The notes under the pieces were generated by a model. That model saw only the letters and a list, made by a program, of their open reading frames with translations, searched no databases and had not been told where the DNA came from. The position numbers and the translations under genes were made by a program. From Clostridiales bacterium UBA3758 (GTDB lineage: Bacteria > Bacillota > Clostridia > Oscillospirales > Oscillospiraceae): a DNA stretch of 50,909 nt. Below, piece after piece: positions 36,395 to 44,365 of the stretch (the first letter of the stretch is position 1; every line of letters starts with the position of its first letter). The stretch is taken from contig DFGE01000021.1 in NCBI GenBank assembly GCA_002371675.1, forward strand, positions 1 to 50,909. The letters are read 5' to 3'.

Positions 36395-37210
36395 TTATTT
36401 CTTCTTCACTGGATAGCAGATCCCTGTTACAAACTCATCCGGATTCTGCGTCTCATGCGGGCTTACGTGGTAAATGTTGAACATTGGCTCCGCGGGTTCA
36501 TATCCGTTCGCTTCCATCCATGCGATGACAGCAGCGTAGACATCCGTGATCTGGGTATAGCTTCCCTGGTAGGTGCAGCTTGCGACCGTGACCTCCGGCA
36601 GCGTACGGAACTTCACGTGCTCCGTGTCGGGATAACGGCCTTTTACGGTCTTCCAGGCCATCATCTCCACATTTTCTTCCTTGTACTCTCCGTCGAGGTA
36701 GGTCACCGCGCAAAGGCAGGGATCATCCTCCACGAGATTCATCCGGCAAGTCTCTTCTGCCAGTTTGCCCCAGATCATGCCTTCATCTTCATAGCGGGGA
36801 ATCGTCATCCGGATGGTCGCGGCATAGCGTTCGGGGATGGTCTTGAGGGTTACGTTATAACTCATGTTTTCTTCCTTTCTCAGCCTTTTCCGGGCTGCGT
36901 CCAGAAGCGTCAGCTTATATGCTGTATCCTTTGATAAGGCCTCCAGTTCCTTCTGACGGGCAGAAAAGAATTGCTCCATTTTCTCACGGTCATCATAGAC
37001 TTCAAGGATCCTGACGATATCCGCAAGGGAAAAGCCCATATCCTTCAGGGCTGCAATACGGCCCGCTATCGGGAGCTGATCTTCTCTGTAATACCGATAA
37101 TCCGTGAAGCGATCGATCTCGGCCGGTTTCAGAAGGCCGATCTCATCATAGTGGCGGAGCATTCTGACGCTGATCCTGGACAGTTTTGAAAATTCTCCGA
37201 TTTTCAGCAT
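36395..37210 (-). CDS. MerR-family regulator with GyrI-like effector domain (BmrR-like)
   Basis: 271 aa. The N-terminal MerR winged helix-turn-helix starts MLKIGEFSKLSRISVRMLRH, with YYREDQLPIAGRIAALKDMG, and a dimerising coiled coil covers about residues 75-110. A GyrI-like binding domain fills the rest and ends YPVKKK. BmrR relatives bind cationic drugs and activate efflux genes. AGGAGGT precedes the ATG. The promoter at 37250-37280 has the stretched spacing MerR proteins act on, so autoregulation is likely. Confidence 0.9.
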   Translation of the reverse strand: MLKIGEFSKLSRISVRMLRHYDEIGLLKPAEIDRFTDYRYYREDQLPIAGRIAALKDMGFSLADIVRILEVYDDREKMEQFFSARQKELEALSKDTAYKLTLLDAARKRLRKEENMSYNVTLKTIPERYAATIRMTIPRYEDEGMIWGKLAEETCRMNLVEDDPCLCAVTYLDGEYKEENVEMMAWKTVKGRYPDTEHVKFRTLPEVTVASCTYQGSYTQITDVYAAVIAWMEANGYEPAEPMFNIYHVSPHETQNPDEFVTGICYPVKKK

Positions 37211-37249
37211 GGCGGTACCTCCTGCTGCTGTTTTTTTGAGCTCGCGTCC

Positions 37250-37280
37250 AGCATAATGCCTGCCACAGTGTGAGAGTCAA
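37250..37280 (-). promoter_or_regulatory. MerR-type promoter with 19-bp spacer
   Basis: On the minus strand TTGACT (37280-37275), 19 bp, TATGCT (37255-37250). The spacer starts CTCACACTGTGGCAGG, an imperfect dyad (CTCACAC/GTG-x-x-AG), where a MerR dimer would bind and twist the overlong promoter into register. Confidence 0.7.
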
Positions 37281-37284
37281 GGGG

Positions 37285-38262
37285 TTAAAAACATCCTTTT
37301 TGCCGTAGGTCGAGGGTGAAGGCGCTGCCTTCGCCCTCGCGACTTTCCACAGTCAGCGGTATGGAAAGCAGGTCGGCGGCCTTTTTGGCGAGATAGAGGC
37401 CGAGGCCGCTGGATTTCTGCCCCAGGCGGCCGTTGATCCCGGTATAGCCCTTTTCAAAAATGCGGGGCAGATCCTGAGGGGCGATGCCGATACCGGTGTC
37501 GGAGATCATCAGCCGCCCATCCTGCATTCCGATCGTGACAGCACCCTCCGGCGTATACTTCACGGCGTTGGACAGAAGCTGATCCAGAATGCAGGCAAAC
37601 CACTTTGCGTCCGTTACGACCGACGCTTCCGTCGGCACAAACACGAGCCGGAGCCGTTTTTCGACAAACTGCGGCGCAAGCTTCCGCACTGACTCGCGGA
37701 TCAGCTCATCGAGGGAGCACTCCTGTATTACCAGATCGTTCGTCTCGCTGCCAATACGGATGTATTGCAGCACCATATCCACATACCGCTCGATGCGCTG
37801 CAGCTCGATGGCGAGGGCATGATGCTCCGGCGTGTCGTCGGAGAGCTTCAGACGCATCACGGCGATGGGCGTTTTGATCTCATGCACCCAGACGGTGAAG
37901 TAGTCCAGCATGTCCTGCCGCTCTGCGTCGGCCTCCGCGCTCAGCCGCTCCATCTGCGCGCCGAGAGCTGTGATCATTTTCTGATAATCCTCTTCGGCCA
38001 GAGAGTTCGCTTCCGGCAGCGACCGCCATTCGGAGAGGATCGCTGTGAACGTCCTGTCGCGTTCTGAGCTGCGCTGCTTCTCTCGCACAAAATCAATGAT
38101 CAATACTGCCGTCAGTAGAAAGAATGACAGCGCTGCGGCGTAGATCAGCGGCTCAGTCAGAATGCCGTACAGTCCGAAAACCACTGCGTTCCCCACAGTC
38201 ATCGCGGCGAACACAAGGATTGCCGTGCGGTTCCTACGCAAAACCTCTTTGAAAGCCTTCAT
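37285..38262 (-). CDS. bceS: BceS-like intramembrane-sensing histidine kinase
   Basis: About 325 aa. Two membrane helices (about 13-33 and 38-58) are joined by only a few residues, so there is no sensor domain, the hallmark of BceS/GraS-type kinases that read the state of a partner ABC transporter. Phospho-acceptor His127 is in VWVHEIKTPIAVMRLKL. The ATPase domain has QLLSNAVKYTPEG, MISDTGIGIAP and KSSGLGLYLAKKAA. ATG 38262 overlaps the regulator's stop. It is the last gene of the Bce-like set. Confidence 0.88.
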   Translation of the reverse strand: MKAFKEVLRRNRTAILVFAAMTVGNAVVFGLYGILTEPLIYAAALSFFLLTAVLIIDFVREKQRSSERDRTFTAILSEWRSLPEANSLAEEDYQKMITALGAQMERLSAEADAERQDMLDYFTVWVHEIKTPIAVMRLKLSDDTPEHHALAIELQRIERYVDMVLQYIRIGSETNDLVIQECSLDELIRESVRKLAPQFVEKRLRLVFVPTEASVVTDAKWFACILDQLLSNAVKYTPEGAVTIGMQDGRLMISDTGIGIAPQDLPRIFEKGYTGINGRLGQKSSGLGLYLAKKAADLLSIPLTVESREGEGSAFTLDLRQKGCF

Positions 38263-38930
38263 GGGATGATATACCCGCTTCCCGGCCGGGTGACGATGGT
38301 GGCCCCCAGTCCATGGGCCTCCAGTTTTCGCCTCAGGCGGGTCACATTGACGGTGAGGGTGTTCTCCTCCACAAAGCAGTCGTCGTTCCAGAGCCGCAGC
38401 ATCAGCGCATCTCGGCTGACGATCTTTCCCCGGTTTTCGAGCAGCGTACACAGAATGCGGAACTCGTTTTTGGTCAGTTCCACCCGCTCGCCCCCTACGC
38501 TGACGCTGTTGTCGTTCAGGTTCAGCACCGCGCCGCAAAACTCCATGGCACCCGCGCTGCCGGGCATCTCATAGGCACGGCGCAGGACTGCCTGTACCTT
38601 CGCGTTCAGCACCATCGGCTCCACCGGCTTGGAAATGAAGTCGTCCCCACCCATATTGATGGCCATGACGATATTCATACCATCCGACGCGGAGGAGAGA
38701 AACACAATGGGCACGGTGGAGAATTTGCGGATCTCCGCCGTCCAATGGTAGCCGTTCTGATAGGGCAGCACAATGTCCATCAGGACAAGATGGGGATCAT
38801 AGGCGCGGATCTCGTCCGGCACGGCGCAAAAATCGGATATGATGCGCACCTCGTTCCCGTATTGCTGGAGCTGTCTTTTCAGTTCCTGCGCCAAGGCGTG
38901 ATCGTCCTCCACCAAAAAAATGCGATACAT
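38259..38930 (-). CDS. bceR: BceR-like OmpR-family response regulator
   Basis: About 223 aa. The receiver domain has FLVEDDHALA, phospho-acceptor Asp52 in LVLMDIVLPYQNG and SKPVEPMVL. The winged-helix output domain has VELTKNEFRILCTLLENRG and NTLTVNVTRLRRKLE. The start at 38930 is fixed by GGAGG five bases upstream; an in-frame TTG just before overlaps it. It is expected to activate the ABC genes upstream, where a direct repeat is found at 41875-41892. Confidence 0.9.
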   Translation of the reverse strand: MYRIFLVEDDHALAQELKRQLQQYGNEVRIISDFCAVPDEIRAYDPHLVLMDIVLPYQNGYHWTAEIRKFSTVPIVFLSSASDGMNIVMAINMGGDDFISKPVEPMVLNAKVQAVLRRAYEMPGSAGAMEFCGAVLNLNDNSVSVGGERVELTKNEFRILCTLLENRGKIVSRDALMLRLWNDDCFVEENTLTVNVTRLRRKLEAHGLGATIVTRPGSGYIIP

Positions 38931-38957
38931 AGCGTCCTCCAAAGAAAAACGGCGTCG

Positions 38958-38981
38958 AGCCGCCCCTCGGTCGGGGCGGCT
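38958..38981. other. GC-rich hairpin between permease and regulator genes
   Basis: GCCGCCCC (38959-38966) and GGGGCGGC (38973-38980) form a perfect stem with a 6-nt loop. On the plus strand TTTT follows. In the direction of transcription (minus) there is no T run, so it may trim or stabilise mRNA and set a lower level for the two-component genes rather than terminate. Confidence 0.45.
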
Positions 38982-38987
38982 TTTGCC

Positions 38988-41045
38988 TCAATGAACGATA
39001 TTATAGTAGGTTCTGGCCGTCAGCAGATACACCGCCGTATAGACCAGCGCGAACACCGCGAGCGTGATGAGCGTACAGCTCACAAACAGCTGCGTATTGG
39101 TAAGCATCAGGATCTTCAGCAGCTTGAGCAAAATCGGAAAAGCCGCAGCCGTGTGAACAGCCGCCGTCGCCAGGGGCAGGAAGAACTGCAGCGCCATCTG
39201 ACTTCCGATGGCCTTTTTGACCTCCTGTGCCTCCATGCCGATCTTCTCCATGATCTGAAAGCGTTCCCGATCCTCGTAGCCCTCGGAGATCTGCTTGTAA
39301 TAGATGATCAGAATGGTCGAGAACAGGCAGACAAGACCCAGCAGGATCCCAAGGAACAGGAAGGTACCGTACATATCCAGGACGTTGTGCAGGGCTTCCC
39401 ATTTGGTATCGAGGGAATAGCTCAACGCTCCGGGATAGGAAGCTCTGAGTTTGTCGATGACCGTCCGGGTGAACGCCGCTGCGACAGCGCTGACAGCTTC
39501 CTCGTCCGCGAAGATTACCCCGATGCGGTTCATGTACTCGCTGGCATATGCGCCGTAAGCCGCCTTCTGCGCAAGGTAAATCTCCTCCAGCGCGTCCTCA
39601 TCCGCAACCACGATCCCGACGACGTCCACCAAAGTTCCCATGTTGATGCTGACAGGAAAATGGGAGATCATTTCCTTGACCCGGTATTCCTTTCCGTGAA
39701 TGGTCAGCGTTTCGGGCGCCTCCCCGAGATTGCGGACGGTGGACATGATCCGGCAGAAGGCGATCTCGTCCTTCCCAAGATCCAGATGACGCGCATCCGT
39801 GGTAAAATAGGTCTGCCCTTTGAGCTGGGTGTAGGTGTTCTCGGTGATGAAGATCGCGCCGGTGAGTTCCTCCGGGCTCCAGCCGCCTGTGACCTCGGTT
39901 TTGGTCAGCAGGGCGTCGCCTCTTGTGAGGTAGGATACGGTGAGCATCTTTTCAGCCTCGATATGCTCAATTTGCAGACCATATTCTTCGGCGGCACTTT
40001 CTACTATCTCAGTTAAGCTAGACGAAGGGATAGATGTGACTGTATCGTCCTCCGTCTGATTGGCCGAAAGATATAACTGCTGCGGGTAATTGGTATTCAC
40101 CGTGTCCTGCACGCCGCTGTAGAGGCTGACGGTGGTGGAGATCATCACCAGCACGCCGGTGGCCAGGATGGCGATGGAAGCCAGACCCACTGCATTCTGC
40201 TTCATGCGGAACAGCAGCCCCGCCACGGCTGGCATGTGCCGACAGTTATAATAATAGCCTTTATTCCGTTTCAGGCATTTGAGTACAAAGGTCGTGCCGG
40301 TGACAAACAAGCAGTAGGTTCCGATGATGACGAGGATGACCGCCGCGAAAAAGCCCACAAGGGCAGCCAACGGACTCTTTACCGTGAGCGCGTAAGCGTA
40401 GCCTGACCCGAGAGTGAGAAGGCCGATGATCAGAAGCAGCCAGCGGATCCTGGGTTCCTTCTCCCCCGCGTGTTTTCCGGCCATCAGCTCCACCGGCTTC
40501 ATGCGGAGGATCGTGATGCTGTTGATCAGGAAAGCGAACAGATCCAGCGCCAGAAAGATCCCGGCAGGGATCAGCAGCGTGACAGCGTTCAGGTAGTAGA
40601 AGCCGGCCACGATCCCGCTGCGCATCAGCCGGCAGATCAGCAGACTGGACGCTTTATAGAACAGAACCCCCAGCAGGAGCCCCAGCGCAATGGAAAGCAG
40701 GGAGGTTATGAGGGATTCCGTAAAAAGAAGCTTCACGACATGCCGCTTTTCCATGCCCAGCACATTGTAAAGTCCGTACTCGCTCTTGCGCCGCTTCATC
40801 AGGAAGCTGTTGACATACAGGATCAGGATGAAGGAGAGCAGTCCGATGATCACGGCCCCGAAAGACATAAAAGCCGAGAGATACGCCCCTCCCAGCGCCT
40901 CAGACAGCCTGGCGTCCATCGCCAGCGTCAGCAGGATGTAAAAGCAGCCCAGAAGTCCCGCCTCTGCCAGAATGCGCGGGATGTAAAGCCGTCTGTTCTT
41001 TTGGATGTTTTCCTTCGCAATTCTGGAATAGAATCCGTGTTTCAT
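38988..41045 (-). CDS. bceB: BceB-like ABC transporter permease
   Basis: 685 aa. The N-terminal region has four membrane helices with an FtsX-like domain, several more follow, and a large extracytoplasmic domain (about 330-540) precedes the last three helices. This ten-helix layout with a big external loop is characteristic of BceB-type permeases, which free lipid II-cycle intermediates from peptide antibiotics such as bacitracin and pass a signal to BceS. It overlaps the ATPase gene by 4 nt. The protected target cannot be told from sequence. Confidence 0.88.
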   Translation of the reverse strand: MKHGFYSRIAKENIQKNRRLYIPRILAEAGLLGCFYILLTLAMDARLSEALGGAYLSAFMSFGAVIIGLLSFILILYVNSFLMKRRKSEYGLYNVLGMEKRHVVKLLFTESLITSLLSIALGLLLGVLFYKASSLLICRLMRSGIVAGFYYLNAVTLLIPAGIFLALDLFAFLINSITILRMKPVELMAGKHAGEKEPRIRWLLLIIGLLTLGSGYAYALTVKSPLAALVGFFAAVILVIIGTYCLFVTGTTFVLKCLKRNKGYYYNCRHMPAVAGLLFRMKQNAVGLASIAILATGVLVMISTTVSLYSGVQDTVNTNYPQQLYLSANQTEDDTVTSIPSSSLTEIVESAAEEYGLQIEHIEAEKMLTVSYLTRGDALLTKTEVTGGWSPEELTGAIFITENTYTQLKGQTYFTTDARHLDLGKDEIAFCRIMSTVRNLGEAPETLTIHGKEYRVKEMISHFPVSINMGTLVDVVGIVVADEDALEEIYLAQKAAYGAYASEYMNRIGVIFADEEAVSAVAAAFTRTVIDKLRASYPGALSYSLDTKWEALHNVLDMYGTFLFLGILLGLVCLFSTILIIYYKQISEGYEDRERFQIMEKIGMEAQEVKKAIGSQMALQFFLPLATAAVHTAAAFPILLKLLKILMLTNTQLFVSCTLITLAVFALVYTAVYLLTARTYYNIVH

Positions 41046-41806
41046 CCCCTGTCACCCCCTGTTCGCAGCATCGTGAGGGTGTCGGAGATCTTTTTGTACA
41101 GCTCTTCGTTGGTCGAATCGCCGCGATAGAGCTGGTGGAAGATCACACCGTCCCGGATGAACAGAACCCGGTTCGCGTGGGACGCCGCGTCTGTGGAGTG
41201 GGTGACCATCAGGATGGTTTGCCCGTTCCGATTGATCTGGGAGAACACTCGCAGCAGCTCTGCGGAGGACTGAGAGTCCAGCGCGCCGGTGGGCTCGTCC
41301 GCCAAAAGCAGTTTCGGTTCCGTGATGAGCGCCCTGGCTGCGGCAGCCCGTTGCTTCTGTCCGCCGGAGACCTCATAGGGGTATTTGTTCAGGATATCCG
41401 TGATGCCGAGCGAAGCCGCAACGGGCTCCAGACGGCGTTCCAACTCCCGGACATCTGTGCGGCCAAGCACCAGCGGGAGCAGGATGTTGTCCTTCAGTGA
41501 AAATGTGTCCAGCAGATTGAACTCCTGAAACACAAATCCCAGATTCTCTCTGCGCCAGACAGCCAGTTTGTCTTCCTTCAAGGCGTCAAGGCACTTTCCC
41601 TCCAGCTCCACCGAGCCGGAGGTGGGTTTGTCCAGCGCGGCGAGGATGTTCAAAAGCGTTGTTTTGCCGGAGCCGGACTCGCCCATGATCGCGACATACT
41701 CGCCCTGCTCCACGGTAAATGTCACACCCTTGAGGGCCTGCACCTGTGCTCCGCCGAGGCGGGATGTATACGTCTTTTTCAGGTCGGTGACCTTTAAGAT
41801 TTCCAT
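41042..41806 (-). CDS. bceA: BceA-like ABC transporter ATPase
   Basis: About 254 aa. Walker A is MGESGSGKTTLLNILAALD, the Q-loop is FVFQEFNLLDTFS, the signature is VSGGQKQRAAAARALI, and Walker B is LLLADEPTGALDSQSS with the H-loop VTHSTDAA. This is the MacB/LolD-type ATPase pattern used by Bce systems. The start at 41806 follows GGAGGA; an in-frame ATG further upstream has no ribosome site. It is the first gene of the four-gene Bce-like set. Confidence 0.92.
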   Translation of the reverse strand: MEILKVTDLKKTYTSRLGGAQVQALKGVTFTVEQGEYVAIMGESGSGKTTLLNILAALDKPTSGSVELEGKCLDALKEDKLAVWRRENLGFVFQEFNLLDTFSLKDNILLPLVLGRTDVRELERRLEPVAASLGITDILNKYPYEVSGGQKQRAAAARALITEPKLLLADEPTGALDSQSSAELLRVFSQINRNGQTILMVTHSTDAASHANRVLFIRDGVIFHQLYRGDSTNEELYKKISDTLTMLRTGGDRG

Positions 41807-41837
41807 ATTACTGTCCTCCGTTTCGGTTGATGGCATC

Positions 41838-41892
41838 ATTGTACCGAAACGTTCTCGCTTCCAACATCGAATCGGGTGACATGCTGGTGACA
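41838..41892 (-). promoter_or_regulatory. Promoter and direct-repeat operator of the Bce-like operon
   Basis: On the minus strand TGTCACC-AGCA-TGTCACC (41892-41875) is a perfect 7-bp direct repeat with an 11-bp period. A weak -35 (TGTTGG, 41866-41861) and a -10 TACAAT (41843-41838) follow at 17-bp spacing. A repeat next to a poor -35 is the usual site for an activating OmpR-family regulator, here presumably the BceR-like protein. Confidence 0.6.
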
Positions 41893-41955
41893 GTTTTGTA
41901 AGGCGCTCGAGCTGTCAGGGCTAAGCGGGTATTCCATCTTTAGATAGAGGGTCGT

Positions 41956-42057
41956 TCAGCAGGAACGCTTAGAAGCCCGGTGGATAGCGTAATAGACCAG
42001 ATCCCGCTCTTTCCCCAGATAGGTCAGCTCTTTCTCCGAGAAGTGATCGTATGCCAT
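41956..42057 (-). CDS. Possible small ORF of 33 residues
   Basis: A frame from ATG 42057 to TGA 41956 reads MAYDHFSEKELTYLGKERDL and ends HRASKRSC. It lies 27 nt after the kinase-GNAT fusion gene. No clear Shine-Dalgarno is seen. The residue mix looks protein-like, so it may be a small gene or the start of a decayed one. I do not recognise it. Confidence 0.25.
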   Translation of the reverse strand: MAYDHFSEKELTYLGKERDLVYYAIHRASKRSC

Positions 42058-42084
42058 GTTGTTTATTTGAAGAATCCCGGAGTT

Positions 42085-43449
42085 TTATGCCTTCCGATAA
42101 AACGAGTAATGCTGAGCTTTTTCAAAACCGAGCTTCTCATAAAATGGAAGATCGGAGATCACATAGGCTTTCTTTGCGCCTAAGGCTTTTGCACGGGAAA
42201 ATGCTTCTGAAAGAAGCGCGGAGGCAATGCCTTTCCCGCGGTAACCCGGAATTGTGCAGACCGGCTCGACATAGGCGTAGTCCGTATCCGGATGAAACCA
42301 GAGGGAGCAGTGCGATACCGGCTCTCCGGAAGGAGCAGCGGCGGAAAGACATAAGGCTTTGTTGAAATGCCTTCGGACATGCGAAACAGGATCCAGCGAA
42401 CGTTCAAACGCTTCCCGGTCGTCCCCATGATCAAAGCCCTGCCAGAACAGCCATTCCAGAGCTTCCCGATCCGCGATCTGATCCATTTCCCGAAGCTGCA
42501 GTCCCTCGGGAAGCTTTGACGAGAAATCTCTGTCCAGGGAGAGCTCCATGATCGTCTCTTTCTGATCGATCCGCTCGAATCCGGCCAGCTCAGCCGCTCT
42601 GATTTCCGCTGCGTTTTCCTGATTGATCGCGACAGCCAGCCCGGAATCGTCCTTCAGCTCCCGGCAGGCGTAGTCCAAGATCTCCGGGTACAGCGCCTCG
42701 TACTCCGGCAGAGCGCCGCAGAAAGCCTCTCCAAAGTACATATCGTAGATCGCCGCGCCGACGACTTTGCCCTCCGACCACCAGAGCCCGATGGAGGACC
42801 TCAAGCTTTTGTCAAATTCCGGGTGCTCCATCATCCACTCGAAACGGGCCCAGTTCCAGTTGATATGCGTTCTGTCCTTCCGATTCAATTCGATCAGGAA
42901 ATCACAGACCGCCTCATAATCCTCGTCCCGGTAGTTGCGGAGGTTCACCTTGGACTGCCAATACTGAATGCCCCAGTGTTCGAAGTCCCACTGCTCGCTG
43001 TAATCGTTGCACTCATAATCCACGTACCAAAGCAGTCCGTTATGCACAACAAAATTGGTCGGGTAATAGTCGATGTTCAGCCCGGCCGCCATGGCCTTTG
43101 CCGCCATATCCCGCACCTGGGGCAGGTACGGCTCGACCGATGTACCGGAATTTAACAGTTCCATCACTGTCGGCCCATCGATATAGTCCTTGACGATCCG
43201 CTCGGCTTCAATATCGACAGTGTGCATCCGAGGTATGCGGATGCCGGCTTTTTGCAGCCGCTCATAGTCCCGCAATTCGGCCTCAATCTTGTTTCCAAAG
43301 CTGTAATAGTCGCAGGGCTCGTGGTGGATCTGCTTGACCACCACCCGCTGTCCATCCTGTTCCGCAAGATAGGAATATCCGCCCTTGCCTTTACCCAGCA
43401 AGCAAATGATTCGGTATGATATGTTATTTACAGTTCGTTCTCTTTCCAT
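42085..43449 (-). CDS. Fusion of a small protein-kinase-like domain with two GNAT domains
   Basis: About 454 aa. Residues 10-160 form a compact kinase-like fold: glycine loop LGKGKGGYSYL at 18-28, Lys39 in VVVKQI, Glu57, hinge KDYIDG, catalytic loop NIDYYPTN with Asp127 and Asn132, and metal-binding Asp144 in WYVDYE. Residues 168-300 are a first GNAT-like domain starting VNLRNYRDEDYEA. Residues about 318-454 are a second GNAT with the acetyl-CoA loop VCTIPGYRGKGIASALL and YEKLGFEK. All key kinase residues are kept. The ATG at 43449 has GGTGA at 5 nt; an upstream in-frame ATG at 43461 lacks one. It overlaps the preceding GNAT gene. Substrates unknown. Confidence 0.78.
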   Translation of the reverse strand: MERERTVNNISYRIICLLGKGKGGYSYLAEQDGQRVVVKQIHHEPCDYYSFGNKIEAELRDYERLQKAGIRIPRMHTVDIEAERIVKDYIDGPTVMELLNSGTSVEPYLPQVRDMAAKAMAAGLNIDYYPTNFVVHNGLLWYVDYECNDYSEQWDFEHWGIQYWQSKVNLRNYRDEDYEAVCDFLIELNRKDRTHINWNWARFEWMMEHPEFDKSLRSSIGLWWSEGKVVGAAIYDMYFGEAFCGALPEYEALYPEILDYACRELKDDSGLAVAINQENAAEIRAAELAGFERIDQKETIMELSLDRDFSSKLPEGLQLREMDQIADREALEWLFWQGFDHGDDREAFERSLDPVSHVRRHFNKALCLSAAAPSGEPVSHCSLWFHPDTDYAYVEPVCTIPGYRGKGIASALLSEAFSRAKALGAKKAYVISDLPFYEKLGFEKAQHYSFYRKA

Positions 43450-44332
43450 ATTCGTCACCATTCATATCTAACCGAAGCATCTTCATCATGCCGGGGCCGT
43501 CCCACTCACAGGGGCGCTCTTCAAAGCCCATCTTTCGATAAAAGGGAAGTGCTTCTTTTGTACTGATGAGTTCCAGACTCACCGCCCAGCCGGGCGCGAT
43601 GCTTTCCCGGATGAACTGCTCCAGCGCGTGAAGGAGCATTTTGCCTGTCCCTCTTGCCTGATAATCCGGGTGTACGGCAAAGTCCTTGATATAGAAAGAC
43701 ATGCCGCCGTCACCGATCAGACGCACCATGCCCACAGGCTTTCCATTCTCCAGCGCTGTAAAGGTCGCCAGGCTGTTTTGAAGCGCGAGGCGGACCTGCG
43801 CCTCACAGGGAGGCTCCCAGCCGACCGAGGAATACAACTCTATAAAGGTTTCCTCTGTCAGGATGTTGTTTTTCACTTCCATCGGGGCAAGGGAAAAGCG
43901 AGGCCCTTCCTCTCCTATGATCCCGTTGGGGCGAAAGCCGCATTTTTGGAGGACTCTCTGGGACGCGGCGTTTCCGGCGTCCGTTTCCGCTTCCAGCAAT
44001 TTTACTTCCGCATGCCCAAAGGCCCATTGGCAGGCCGCCTGAACCGCTTCTGTCGCATAACCCTGTCCTTGATACGCCTCCAGAATCCCGTATCCGATCT
44101 CCGCGATACCATCTTTCCGGAGCCCTTTGAAGCAGAAGTCCCCGATATGCGTTCCGTCCGTTTTCTCGATCATCCAGATGGCATACCAGTCCCATTGATC
44201 GGGGTGCCGCAGGCAGCCCTCCAGCATTTCGGAATACGCTTTTTTGAGCTCTTCCTCCTGTTCGGAGGCAATCATGGATTCCATCTGTTCCCGCGATGCG
44301 GGATAGATGCGCAAGCGTTCTGTGTTCAGCAT
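43424..44332 (-). CDS. Tandem GNAT acetyltransferase (two domains)
   Basis: 302 aa. The N-terminal domain (1-155) is RimJ/RimL-like, with IGYGILEAYQGQGYATEAVQ and ASQRVLQKCGFRPNG. The C-terminal domain (about 160-290) is a second GNAT with FAVHPDYQARGTGKMLLHAL and ALPFYRKMGFEERP. Two complete acetyl-CoA loops suggest two active sites or one regulatory domain. Its 3' end overlaps the kinase-GNAT fusion start by about 26 nt, so the two are probably co-translated. Confidence 0.85.
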   Translation of the reverse strand: MLNTERLRIYPASREQMESMIASEQEEELKKAYSEMLEGCLRHPDQWDWYAIWMIEKTDGTHIGDFCFKGLRKDGIAEIGYGILEAYQGQGYATEAVQAACQWAFGHAEVKLLEAETDAGNAASQRVLQKCGFRPNGIIGEEGPRFSLAPMEVKNNILTEETFIELYSSVGWEPPCEAQVRLALQNSLATFTALENGKPVGMVRLIGDGGMSFYIKDFAVHPDYQARGTGKMLLHALEQFIRESIAPGWAVSLELISTKEALPFYRKMGFEERPCEWDGPGMMKMLRLDMNGDEYGKRTNCK

Positions 44333-44365
44333 AGATACCTCTCAGCTTGAATCAAAATGGTTTTT

